A stretch of DNA of 64,000 nt from Buttiauxella brennerae ATCC 51605 (lineage in GTDB: Bacteria > Pseudomonadota > Gammaproteobacteria > Enterobacterales > Enterobacteriaceae): the NCBI RefSeq assembly GCF_001654925.1, contig NZ_LXER01000015.1, forward strand, positions 124,001 to 188,000. Reading direction: 5' to 3'. Positions 57,113 through 64,000 of this stretch are shown piece after piece. The stretch's first letter is position 1; every line of letters begins with the position of its first letter. The notes beneath the pieces were generated by a model that saw only the letters and a list, made by a program, of their open reading frames with translations, was not told the origin of the DNA and ran no database searches. Both the position numbers and the translations under genes were made by a program.

Positions 57113-59769
57113 TACCAGCGGGCTCCTAATGTCAGGAAAAGATTGTTTTTGGAATCCATGTCGCGGTTATGCCCCGAAAATGCACGTTGATATTCCACGC
57201 CTACACTGACCTTGTGCGGGAAGGCGCTGTAATGGGACTCCCCAAACCAGGTATTCAAACGCACACCCACGCCACCCAACGTATTATCACGATACGGCGT
57301 GTCTGTGCTGGCGTTGTATTGAGCATGCCAGTACGGTTCAACTGTTTGATGTCCATTGATTTTCTGGTGCCAGCTCATGCGGTAGTCCGCGGTATAAAGC
57401 TGGTAATCGGCTTTAACGAAATGCGCCGCATCCAGATAGAGGTTTTGTGCCATCCAGCCATTTCCCGTCGGGTGCCAGTCATCGCTGTATTTGCCGCCGT
57501 TAAAGAACGAGGCACTGGCACGTAACATCACGTCACTCTTGCCATGGTTATTCCCAAGCGGGATTTGCTGCTCGGCGGCCAGATAAATAACCTGGTCGCG
57601 CAGCGGTTTCCAGCGCACGCCCACGCCGAGCATCGGCTCATAAACCGGGATAAAGTGGCTGTCGCCGTTGTTTTCACTGCCGGCAAATATACGGCTGTAA
57701 ACCGAAAGCTGGTCACCCTCAATGATTTGGTTTTTACCGATACGGTATTCCGCCTCGAATTGCTCATAACTGCGGTAGCTTTTATTTTGCTGTACGCCGT
57801 TACTGCCGCCAGCGCTGTTAAGTGAGTCAGGCGTTAAACCGAACGAGCCGTCATAGGTGAAGGTCCAGCGGCGCTCGCTATCTTCATGAATGCGGCGGAA
57901 TTCAAAGCGATCCTCTTTCTGTTTTTCGCTAAGTTCTTGCTGCGGCGTCAGGCTGTTATCGATGTCATCCACCACCCGTTCGCTGTATTCGCGGGTGTAC
58001 GGTTTATCATCCAGGCGTTCATTGAGATACACTAACTGACGCATTATTTCTGGCGAGTCCGGCTGGGAGACACGCGCTTTTTCCAGTGCATCGCGAGCTT
58101 CAGGGTATTTGCCCTGATCGATCAGTGCAAAGCCAAGGGAAGCATCATCTTCTGCGCCCTTTTTCGCCGCAGGCATTTTCACCCCATTGGCACGCGCCAG
58201 CTCGTAATCTTGCGCGGCAAAAGCCAGATACCCCACCTGGCGCTGGTAATACGGCGATGGATCACGCGCAGCCGCCTGCTGTGCTGCGTAAAGCGCAAGG
58301 CCCGGTTGCCACGGGTAACATTGCGCCAGATGTGACCAGCTTTGCGCATCATATTGCGGCGATAAATCACCTAATATGTTGCGCACAATGGCGCAGTTTT
58401 CTGTGCCCTGGAACAGTCGGGCCTGAGCCATACGTTGTGTGGCACTCGGCAGCGGTTTTGCCAGTCGCACTTTGCTGTCTGGCGTTAGCCATTCCGGATG
58501 TGCCGCAAGCTGAGTATATAAACGGGTGCTTAGCGGTTTCTGCAACGCCCCGGCTTTATCAAACGGCCAGTCACGTAGCAGTAATTCTGTGGCGACTTTC
58601 CCCTGGTCCATTGAAACCAGCTGATAGCTGACGGTCTCCAGCTCTTGTGCCGATAAACCCCGAGTCTGGCTGATTTTCTTTATCAGTTGCAGGCTGGATG
58701 GTGTGTCTCTACGCGCAAGGCTTAACGCCAGGCGTTGGTCGAGCGCCTGCGTTTCCGGGAAGGTATTGAGCAGCGCATTCGCCCCCTGCCAATCTCCTTT
58801 CTGGATGCGAATAGGGACCAGCGTCGACAACACATATTGTTTATTTTCCGGGTGTTTAATCGACCAGGCAGAGACTGTCTTTCCAGGTTCTTCGCTATAT
58901 GTCGCCAGCAACCTCATCCAGTTCCGTTCTTCCACTGGCGAATTAAACACCGGCTTATGACTGGCAAGATAGCGGCGTAGCGATGTGAGCGCGTTACGTT
59001 CAGCAAGCGACTGCGCGTAAGCGAGCTGCATGCCGGCACTGTTCATTACGCCCTGGCTTTGCAAATCTAAAATCCGCTGGTCACGCTGCATGTGCAACAA
59101 AATGGCAAACCACTGTTGGTACTGCGCTTCGCTCAGCGTGGCTTCGCTGTCCAGCAGCGCAAAGCCCTGATCGGCGGCCGCCCATTGTTGAAGGAAAATA
59201 GCGCGTTGGGTGTAATTATCGACCAACTGCCGCCCCTCTTTTGAGTGGCGCAGTTGTGGGTCTGCAAGCTGTGCGCGGGCAATCTCAAGCTGGTTAAGTT
59301 TGAGCGCATAATTACCCGCTTCGCTGCGGCAGCGCACCGTCGGAGCGGCATCACATGTTTTTTGAAACGCCCGCAATTGCGCGAGAGTTTTCACCTCCAG
59401 TTCTGGTACTGGAATCGCGTTTAACGCGCTTTGCAATTGCGAATTTTGCGGGGCTTTCTTCAATTCACTTTCAAGCAACGCGCGTGCTTTGTTTTCATGC
59501 CCGAAATGGCGATAAGCCTCAGCAAGCCAAAGCGTAATACGAATGCTTTCCGGGGCCATTTCATGTGCATGCTCAAAACTGCGCAATGCCCGGGTTTCAT
59601 CATTCGCTTCCATCGCTTTGTGCGCCCGCTCAATATGCGGATACACCTTAAAATAGCGGTAATCTGACAGGCCCAGATCTTGTTTTGACCCTTCCTGAGC
59701 CGCCAACGCGGGCATTGCGAGCAAGGCTCCGCAAACAAGAACGGCCAATGGGTTCAGGCGTATGTTCAT
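57112..59769 (-). CDS. nfrA: Outer-membrane phage N4 receptor / glycan exporter NfrA
   Basis: 885 residues from the ATG at 59769, about 100 fewer than E. coli NfrA (990), though both ends look complete. Signal peptide (ALLAMPALA-AQ), a long periplasmic TPR region (about 40-640), and a C-terminal beta-barrel domain ending in the aromatic TLGARW. It lets the N4 glycan receptor polymer out and serves as N4 receptor. Overlaps nfrB by four bases (ATGA). The length difference likely lies in the TPR region. Confidence 0.9.
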   Translation of the reverse strand: MNIRLNPLAVLVCGALLAMPALAAQEGSKQDLGLSDYRYFKVYPHIERAHKAMEANDETRALRSFEHAHEMAPESIRITLWLAEAYRHFGHENKARALLESELKKAPQNSQLQSALNAIPVPELEVKTLAQLRAFQKTCDAAPTVRCRSEAGNYALKLNQLEIARAQLADPQLRHSKEGRQLVDNYTQRAIFLQQWAAADQGFALLDSEATLSEAQYQQWFAILLHMQRDQRILDLQSQGVMNSAGMQLAYAQSLAERNALTSLRRYLASHKPVFNSPVEERNWMRLLATYSEEPGKTVSAWSIKHPENKQYVLSTLVPIRIQKGDWQGANALLNTFPETQALDQRLALSLARRDTPSSLQLIKKISQTRGLSAQELETVSYQLVSMDQGKVATELLLRDWPFDKAGALQKPLSTRLYTQLAAHPEWLTPDSKVRLAKPLPSATQRMAQARLFQGTENCAIVRNILGDLSPQYDAQSWSHLAQCYPWQPGLALYAAQQAAARDPSPYYQRQVGYLAFAAQDYELARANGVKMPAAKKGAEDDASLGFALIDQGKYPEARDALEKARVSQPDSPEIMRQLVYLNERLDDKPYTREYSERVVDDIDNSLTPQQELSEKQKEDRFEFRRIHEDSERRWTFTYDGSFGLTPDSLNSAGGSNGVQQNKSYRSYEQFEAEYRIGKNQIIEGDQLSVYSRIFAGSENNGDSHFIPVYEPMLGVGVRWKPLRDQVIYLAAEQQIPLGNNHGKSDVMLRASASFFNGGKYSDDWHPTGNGWMAQNLYLDAAHFVKADYQLYTADYRMSWHQKINGHQTVEPYWHAQYNASTDTPYRDNTLGGVGVRLNTWFGESHYSAFPHKVSVGVEYQRAFSGHNRDMDSKNNLFLTLGARW

Positions 59770-61991
59770 AACGAACTCCCTGCCAGACGCGCCTGTTGCA
59801 GGCAATTGATCCCTGCGTTTTGTAGCAGGGTTTCCAAGGATGGCTGCAATTTCTTTTGCTGTTCCAGGGCATGGTTAACCACCTGTTGGCTGACCACGCC
59901 TTCCTTAACCAGGAACTCACCAAACCTCAGGTCACTACGCTCATAGCGCAGTAACACGGCACGCAGAACTGCCTCATTTAAATGGGATTCATTACTCAAC
60001 ACTTCGGCAAACAGAAGCTGCCCGGAAACATAATTTTCCCAGATATCGTCGGCCTGCTCCTGGGTAAGCAAGTGTTCTTTTACTGCATTTTCAAGTAATT
60101 GCTTTTCTTTCAAGAGTTGCGAGTCGCCATACCAGTGACGCAGGCCGATAACCACCTGGCCTCTTGGCACAATAACGTAGCTGACGTCTCGCCCGACCTT
60201 GCGGCCAAGGGCCGACAGTGAAACGGGATCAATGGTGTTTTCACAGGCTAATACCACCGTACCGTTTTCTATCCGCAGCGGCAGAACCGCGTGGTGTTGT
60301 GCCACTTTTGCCGGCACGCTGCGAATAAGAGATTCATCAAGCGTGAAAGGATCAATCACCTCCATCGGCACTTCTGCCTGTTTTGCCAGGGCAATGGCGA
60401 GCTGATGGGCCGTGATGTAGCCAAGTTGTACCAGGCTCCCGCCCAGTTTCAGGCCAGGAATGCGGTTTTGCAGCGCATCTTCAAGTTGCGCCTGAGTGAT
60501 GACACCCGAATCGACAAGAATATAACCCAGCGGCTGCGCTGAACGTTGGTCGCTGACGGTCGGGAAATCGTGCGTGGTTTTATCCCACGCCACGCGGCGA
60601 GGGTCACCGTGCTGAATAACCTGTTTAATCGCCCGCCAGTTCGCCATGAAGTTAATCAGGTTGCCCCAGAACAGCCGTGGGATCACCAACAGACCTTGCG
60701 CCAGGCCGTAGTAGCCCGTCACGAAAATCATGCGCTGAATGATGCGGTTAGACATCAGTAGGAAGTTAATCCACAGCAGCGTTGTTAACCATGAACCACC
60801 CACGAATATCGACAGGAATTGCCAGGCGCCATCAACGCTACGCTGGTAAATCATAATGGCGACCAGTTGCAACATCACCAGCATCGCCGCAAAGCTCAGG
60901 AAGTTGGCAATGGCACCTTTACGGTCGCGCCACAGGAAGTAGTTCAGCACCGGGCTTGGGCTCCAGCGGTGCGTTTTAAAGCCCTGGAATACTATGCCGA
61001 TTATCCAGCGCGATTTCTGGCGCACGGCGGTTGCGAACGTATCCGGGAAATATTCACGCACGCAAATCACGTTGGCAGTACGCGCTCGTTGCCCAAAAGG
61101 TTTTGGCGACTTGTCATTTTCGTTAATCACCGGGAAACGGCAGAAAATCTCTTCCATCCCTTTTTGACGTAAACGGAAACCAATATCGTAGTCTTCCGTC
61201 AGGCTTTGTACGTCAAAGGCGATACCATCACCATCGGCTAACAGTGCCAGCACCGCACGACGGCTAAAGCAGGTACCGACACCTGCACTCGGCACCTGCC
61301 CCGCTAATGCTTCACGAACCGGCACATCTTTACCATGCAGTTCCGAAAATTCATCCAGATAACTGAGGCTGGTGAATTGTGTCCATTTGCGTTCAAACGG
61401 ATAAACCGGGATCTGAATTAAGTCTTTGCGATCGACCAGATAGTTGAACAGGCGCAATTCAAGTGGGGAAATCACGTCCTCTGCGTCGTGGAGAATAAAA
61501 CCGGAGAAGTTAAAACGCGCACTGCGTTCAAATTGCAAAATTGCGTCGAGGATATTGTTCAGGCAATCCGCTTTGCTGGTGGGGCCAGGACGTGCGCAAA
61601 CCACCTTATGGACATTCGGAAAACGTGCACACACTTCATCGACATCGCGTTGTGTATCCGGATCATTAGGATAAGTGCCGACAAAAATATGGTAATTTTC
61701 ATAATCGAGAGAGCTGGCGGCAAGACGCGCCATGTTACCGATGACCCCGGTCTCATTCCATGCAGGGACCATAATCGCCAGCGCCTTTTCTTGCGGCTCA
61801 TAAAGGGCTTTATAGTCAAGATGATCGTTGTTGCGATAAACCGTCATTGAGCGCCAGACACGACGAACCCAATAGACAATATCAATAAATAAGTCATCAA
61901 TTCCGCTAATTAACATCAGTATTGCTAATGTAATTGCGACGACTTTCAAGCCGTAGAGATACGTTGAAAAATAATCAACAAACCAGTCCAT
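59766..61991 (-). CDS. nfrB: c-di-GMP-regulated glycosyltransferase NfrB
   Basis: 741 residues (E. coli NfrB 745). Membrane helix at about 15-40, GT2 domain with HDAED (168-172), TED (265-267) and QKSRW (325-329), three or four further helices about 365-470, then a C-terminal MshEN-type tail with two repeats (LGYILVDSGVITQAQLEDAL near 478 and FGEFLVKEGVVSQQVV near 700) that binds c-di-GMP in the E. coli enzyme. Makes the amino-sugar polymer that phage N4 uses, with NfrA as exporter. Confidence 0.93.
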   Translation of the reverse strand: MDWFVDYFSTYLYGLKVVAITLAILMLISGIDDLFIDIVYWVRRVWRSMTVYRNNDHLDYKALYEPQEKALAIMVPAWNETGVIGNMARLAASSLDYENYHIFVGTYPNDPDTQRDVDEVCARFPNVHKVVCARPGPTSKADCLNNILDAILQFERSARFNFSGFILHDAEDVISPLELRLFNYLVDRKDLIQIPVYPFERKWTQFTSLSYLDEFSELHGKDVPVREALAGQVPSAGVGTCFSRRAVLALLADGDGIAFDVQSLTEDYDIGFRLRQKGMEEIFCRFPVINENDKSPKPFGQRARTANVICVREYFPDTFATAVRQKSRWIIGIVFQGFKTHRWSPSPVLNYFLWRDRKGAIANFLSFAAMLVMLQLVAIMIYQRSVDGAWQFLSIFVGGSWLTTLLWINFLLMSNRIIQRMIFVTGYYGLAQGLLVIPRLFWGNLINFMANWRAIKQVIQHGDPRRVAWDKTTHDFPTVSDQRSAQPLGYILVDSGVITQAQLEDALQNRIPGLKLGGSLVQLGYITAHQLAIALAKQAEVPMEVIDPFTLDESLIRSVPAKVAQHHAVLPLRIENGTVVLACENTIDPVSLSALGRKVGRDVSYVIVPRGQVVIGLRHWYGDSQLLKEKQLLENAVKEHLLTQEQADDIWENYVSGQLLFAEVLSNESHLNEAVLRAVLLRYERSDLRFGEFLVKEGVVSQQVVNHALEQQKKLQPSLETLLQNAGINCLQQARLAGSSL

Positions 61992-62307
61992 TTTTTACCC
62001 CAAATTCCATGAGAACCCCAATACTGCCATCCACACCAGGAGCAGTAACGCCTCACATGTTACCGGTATCATAAAGTAAGAAGATAAATAGTGTAAGAAT
62101 ATAAATCTACATTTTATGTTTATTACAATCGCTGCAATCGTAACATAAATGAAAAAACCAGTGTTTTCAGCTGGCATTTACAACTGTTACAGAACATATA
62201 CCAATGAAAAGCAAGGTAGGAATTTTTAGGACAATCGCTGGCATTTCTTGCCAGATATAGCTTAGATCTTTACATTGGCGACCTGACATTAAGAGGGAGA
62301 AATTGAC

Positions 62308-62637
62308 ATGACGTATATCTGGCTAATTGTGGCTATTGTTGCTGAAGTCATTGCGACCACATCACTGAAACTCTCGGAAGGGTTTAGCCGTTTATGGCCA
62401 AGTGTGGTCACCATTGTGTTTTATGGCGTGGCGTTTTATTGCTTGTCGATTACCATGCGCACCATCCCTACCGGCATCATTTATGCTATCTGGTCGGGTG
62501 CGGGGATAGTGTTAATTGGCGCTGTTGGCTGGATATTTTTGGGGCAAAAACTCGACTGGCCGGCGATTGCAGGAATGGCGTTGATCATTATCGGGGTGTT
62601 GGTGATTAACCTTTTTTCAAAATCAGTTGCACATTAA
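62308..62637 (+). CDS. Small multidrug resistance (SMR) transporter, EmrE-like
   Basis: 109 residues, four helices. Membrane-embedded essential Glu is in IVAEVIATTSLK (Glu13), and the GFSRLWPS and YAIWSGAGIVLIG blocks follow EmrE. AGGGAG before the ATG. Proton-driven efflux of cationic compounds is the family role; closer placement between EmrE and other SMR types (guanidinium, MdtIJ) needs alignment. Alone on its strand. Confidence 0.88.
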   Translation: MTYIWLIVAIVAEVIATTSLKLSEGFSRLWPSVVTIVFYGVAFYCLSITMRTIPTGIIYAIWSGAGIVLIGAVGWIFLGQKLDWPAIAGMALIIIGVLVINLFSKSVAH

Positions 62638-62848
62638 TACAGCCAAAAATATACAAATCCGGCCTGGCAAACCCACTGCTAAAACGCGGCAGCATGACAT
62701 GCCAATAATCAACCCATCCTAAACTAATGCTTAACTGTTTAGCCTTTTACATTGCTGACAATTCTTTTGCTTTCTTTCTAAAAGTTGAATAGTAACTAAG
62801 CGGAATTATCTATACAGTGTGGCCGTCACGTTAATGAGGTTGATGGTA

Positions 62849-63094
62849 ATGGTTAAGCAATTGGTATCAAAATTCGGGACGATTTTGCTGTTAATAGGTG
62901 CTGCTCTTTTCTCCGGACAAACGACGGCGCAGACACATGGTCATCTGTATTTGGTGGTCAAAAGTGCCGATATGCTGCTGCGCCATCAGGCTGATAGCGA
63001 TGAATTACGCCAGGCTGCGGAAGAGTCTGCCGCTGATTTGCGTGAGCAGCATTACCACGTACAAGAGCGCCGCCCTGGGACTTTCCAGCTTTAA
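62849..63094 (+). CDS. yncJ: YncJ-like secreted small protein (DUF2554)
   Basis: 81 residues from the ATG at 62849 (GAGGT eight bases before). Signal peptide (LLLIGAALFSGQTTAQ), then a short mature part with MLLRHQADSDELRQAAEESAADLRE, which resembles E. coli YncJ. Function unknown; periplasmic by signal. Overlaps the terminator hairpin of the convergent SDR gene. Confidence 0.7.
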   Translation: MVKQLVSKFGTILLLIGAALFSGQTTAQTHGHLYLVVKSADMLLRHQADSDELRQAAEESAADLREQHYHVQERRPGTFQL

Positions 63095-63138
63095 AAAAAG
63101 TCTTAACACAGTCCGACTACATCGCACTGCGTTAAGAC
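63093..63138 (-). terminator. Strong terminator of the SDR gene
   Basis: Arms 63100-63112 and 63126-63138 pair over 13 positions with one G-T. On the minus strand seven T follow at once (63093-63099). Confidence 0.88.
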
Positions 63139-63148
63139 CTGTTTACCG

Positions 63149-63892
63149 TTATAAATTCCTGACGCCGCCATCAATGAGCAGTTCACTGCCGACCATAAAA
63201 GCAGACTCATCGGATGCCAGGAATACCGCCGCTTTTGCCAGTTCCAGTGCCGTACCTAAGCGGCCGGCAGGCACCAGGGCGCGAATCTCTTCACGCAATG
63301 TTTCTTCTGTTGCGCCATTACCCAATTTACCAAGCGCCGGGGTTTCCGTGGGGCCTGGGCTTAATCCGTTGACCCGGATCCCTTTCGGGTGCAATTCACC
63401 GGATAGCGTTCTTGCCAGAGAAAGAATTGCCGCTTTGCTGGCCGCGTAAACATTGCTTTGCGCAAGCCCGATATGCGCACTCACCGAACCACACACAATC
63501 ACTGAAGATGGGTTCGACAGCAAAGGTAATAGAGCCTGAATCAAAAAGAACGGACCTTTGAGATTAGTGTTCATCAGCTTGTCGTAAGTGGCTTCATCCC
63601 AGTTTTGCAAAGGCCGATGAGTCACATCCCCGGCGTTGACATAGAGCACGTCAAGGCGCGGCCACCATTGTGCCAGGTGTTCGCTTAATTCGGTTTGCTG
63701 GCCGATATCGCCCGCGTCACTACGAAAAATATGCACATTACCCAGCGTATGTTGCGCCGCCAACAACGCGGCCTGGTTGCGCCCGGTAATGGCTACCGTC
63801 GCGCCTTCAGCAAGAAACTGCCGCGCTGTTTCAAAGCCAATACCGCTGGTGCCACCGGTGATTAATGCGTATTTACCTTCAAGTCTGCCCAT
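63149..63892 (-). CDS. SDR family oxidoreductase
   Basis: 247 residues from the ATG at 63892 (GAGGTAACG upstream). Classical short-chain dehydrogenase: cofactor motif TGGTSGIG near residues 11-18, NAG near 85, catalytic Ser in VCGSVSAH and Tyr/Lys in YAASKAA, and the C-terminal LIDGGVRN. Substrate unknown. An operator-like repeat lies upstream, so a divergent regulator probably begins past the window's right edge. Confidence 0.9.
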   Translation of the reverse strand: MGRLEGKYALITGGTSGIGFETARQFLAEGATVAITGRNQAALLAAQHTLGNVHIFRSDAGDIGQQTELSEHLAQWWPRLDVLYVNAGDVTHRPLQNWDEATYDKLMNTNLKGPFFLIQALLPLLSNPSSVIVCGSVSAHIGLAQSNVYAASKAAILSLARTLSGELHPKGIRVNGLSPGPTETPALGKLGNGATEETLREEIRALVPAGRLGTALELAKAAVFLASDESAFMVGSELLIDGGVRNL

Positions 63893-63937
63893 TACCGTTA
63901 CCTCGCTTTTATCTGGTAACCGCATTATTTCCGCTAT

Positions 63938-63972
63938 AGTATCCTTTGGATAGTAGGAACCATTTGGATACT
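63938..63972. promoter_or_regulatory. Operator-like repeats upstream of the SDR gene
   Basis: AGTATCC (63938-63944) and GGATACT (63966-63972) are complements; TTTGGATA also repeats directly at 63945 and 63963. This pattern suits an HxlR- or TetR-type regulator acting on the SDR promoter and a divergent gene beyond 64000. Confidence 0.55.
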
Positions 63973-64000
63973 AAGGCACCTGTTGGGTTGCCTCAGGATT

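Noticed and set aside
58086-58631. 181-codon plus-strand frame opposite nfrA
   Set aside because: Antisense to a clear coding gene, no ribosome site, low-complexity product.

Overview
The window is chromosomal DNA from a member of the Enterobacteriaceae. Tsr, TyrP, YdcR/YdcSTUV/PatD, YiaVW, NfrAB, YqfB, DigH, YcgZ/YmgA/AriR and YciF are all recognisable by close similarity to the remembered E. coli proteins, but their order is not that of E. coli K-12. A genus related to Buttiauxella, Kluyvera or Enterobacter would fit, but I cannot fix the genus from sequence alone. There are no rRNA or tRNA genes, insertion sequences, prophage or CRISPR arrays.

Layout. 1-3000: AT-rich stress/biofilm block (ycgZ-ymgA-ariR, yciF, and two tiny ORFs of opposite charge). 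3054-5015: a LysR regulator divergent from a pair of half-size DMT proteins. 5100-11000: a bgl-type beta-glucoside operon with RNA antiterminator sites, bglG, bglF and two tandem GH1 phospho-beta-glucosidases. 11834-20245: a very large RTX protein with an animal-type haem peroxidase domain, followed by a type I secretion ABC protein and its membrane-fusion protein. 20370-23514: digH with an apparently non-AUG start, then an AT-rich accessory patch (mig-14 family, RcnB-like protein, His-rich lipoprotein). 23594-28553: LysR/EamA pair, tyrP with TyrR boxes, and an ABC membrane domain divergent from a TetR repressor with two palindromic operators.

28540-36238 is one eight-gene operon on the minus strand: two flavin monooxygenases, an M20 deacylase, a GNAT acetyltransferase and an amino-acid ABC transporter with two binding proteins. 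This gene set resembles the Bacillus yxe/ytm operons that salvage S-substituted cysteines. Upstream of it, six related palindromes spaced 41/30/40/30/41 bp lead into a small XRE gene whose probable hipA-like partner has decayed.

37140-45003: secreted carboxylesterase, tsr, yqjH-yqjI, ydcH, yqfB, the orphan toxin ortT, a DUF1508 protein and yiaWV. 45072-53555: ydcR, ydcSTUV and patD (putrescine/gamma-aminobutyraldehyde uptake and oxidation), with a GNAT gene, a toxin-antitoxin pair and a dead VOC gene lying between ydcR and ydcS. 53704-56239: cyanide-insensitive bd-type oxidase (cioAB plus a DUF2474 peptide). 56249-61991: nfrB-nfrA-ybcH, the c-di-GMP-controlled glycan system used by phage N4. 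The window ends with an SMR efflux protein, a YncJ-like secreted protein and an SDR oxidoreductase behind an operator-like repeat.

All functional names rest on recognising protein sequence by eye; no database search was run.
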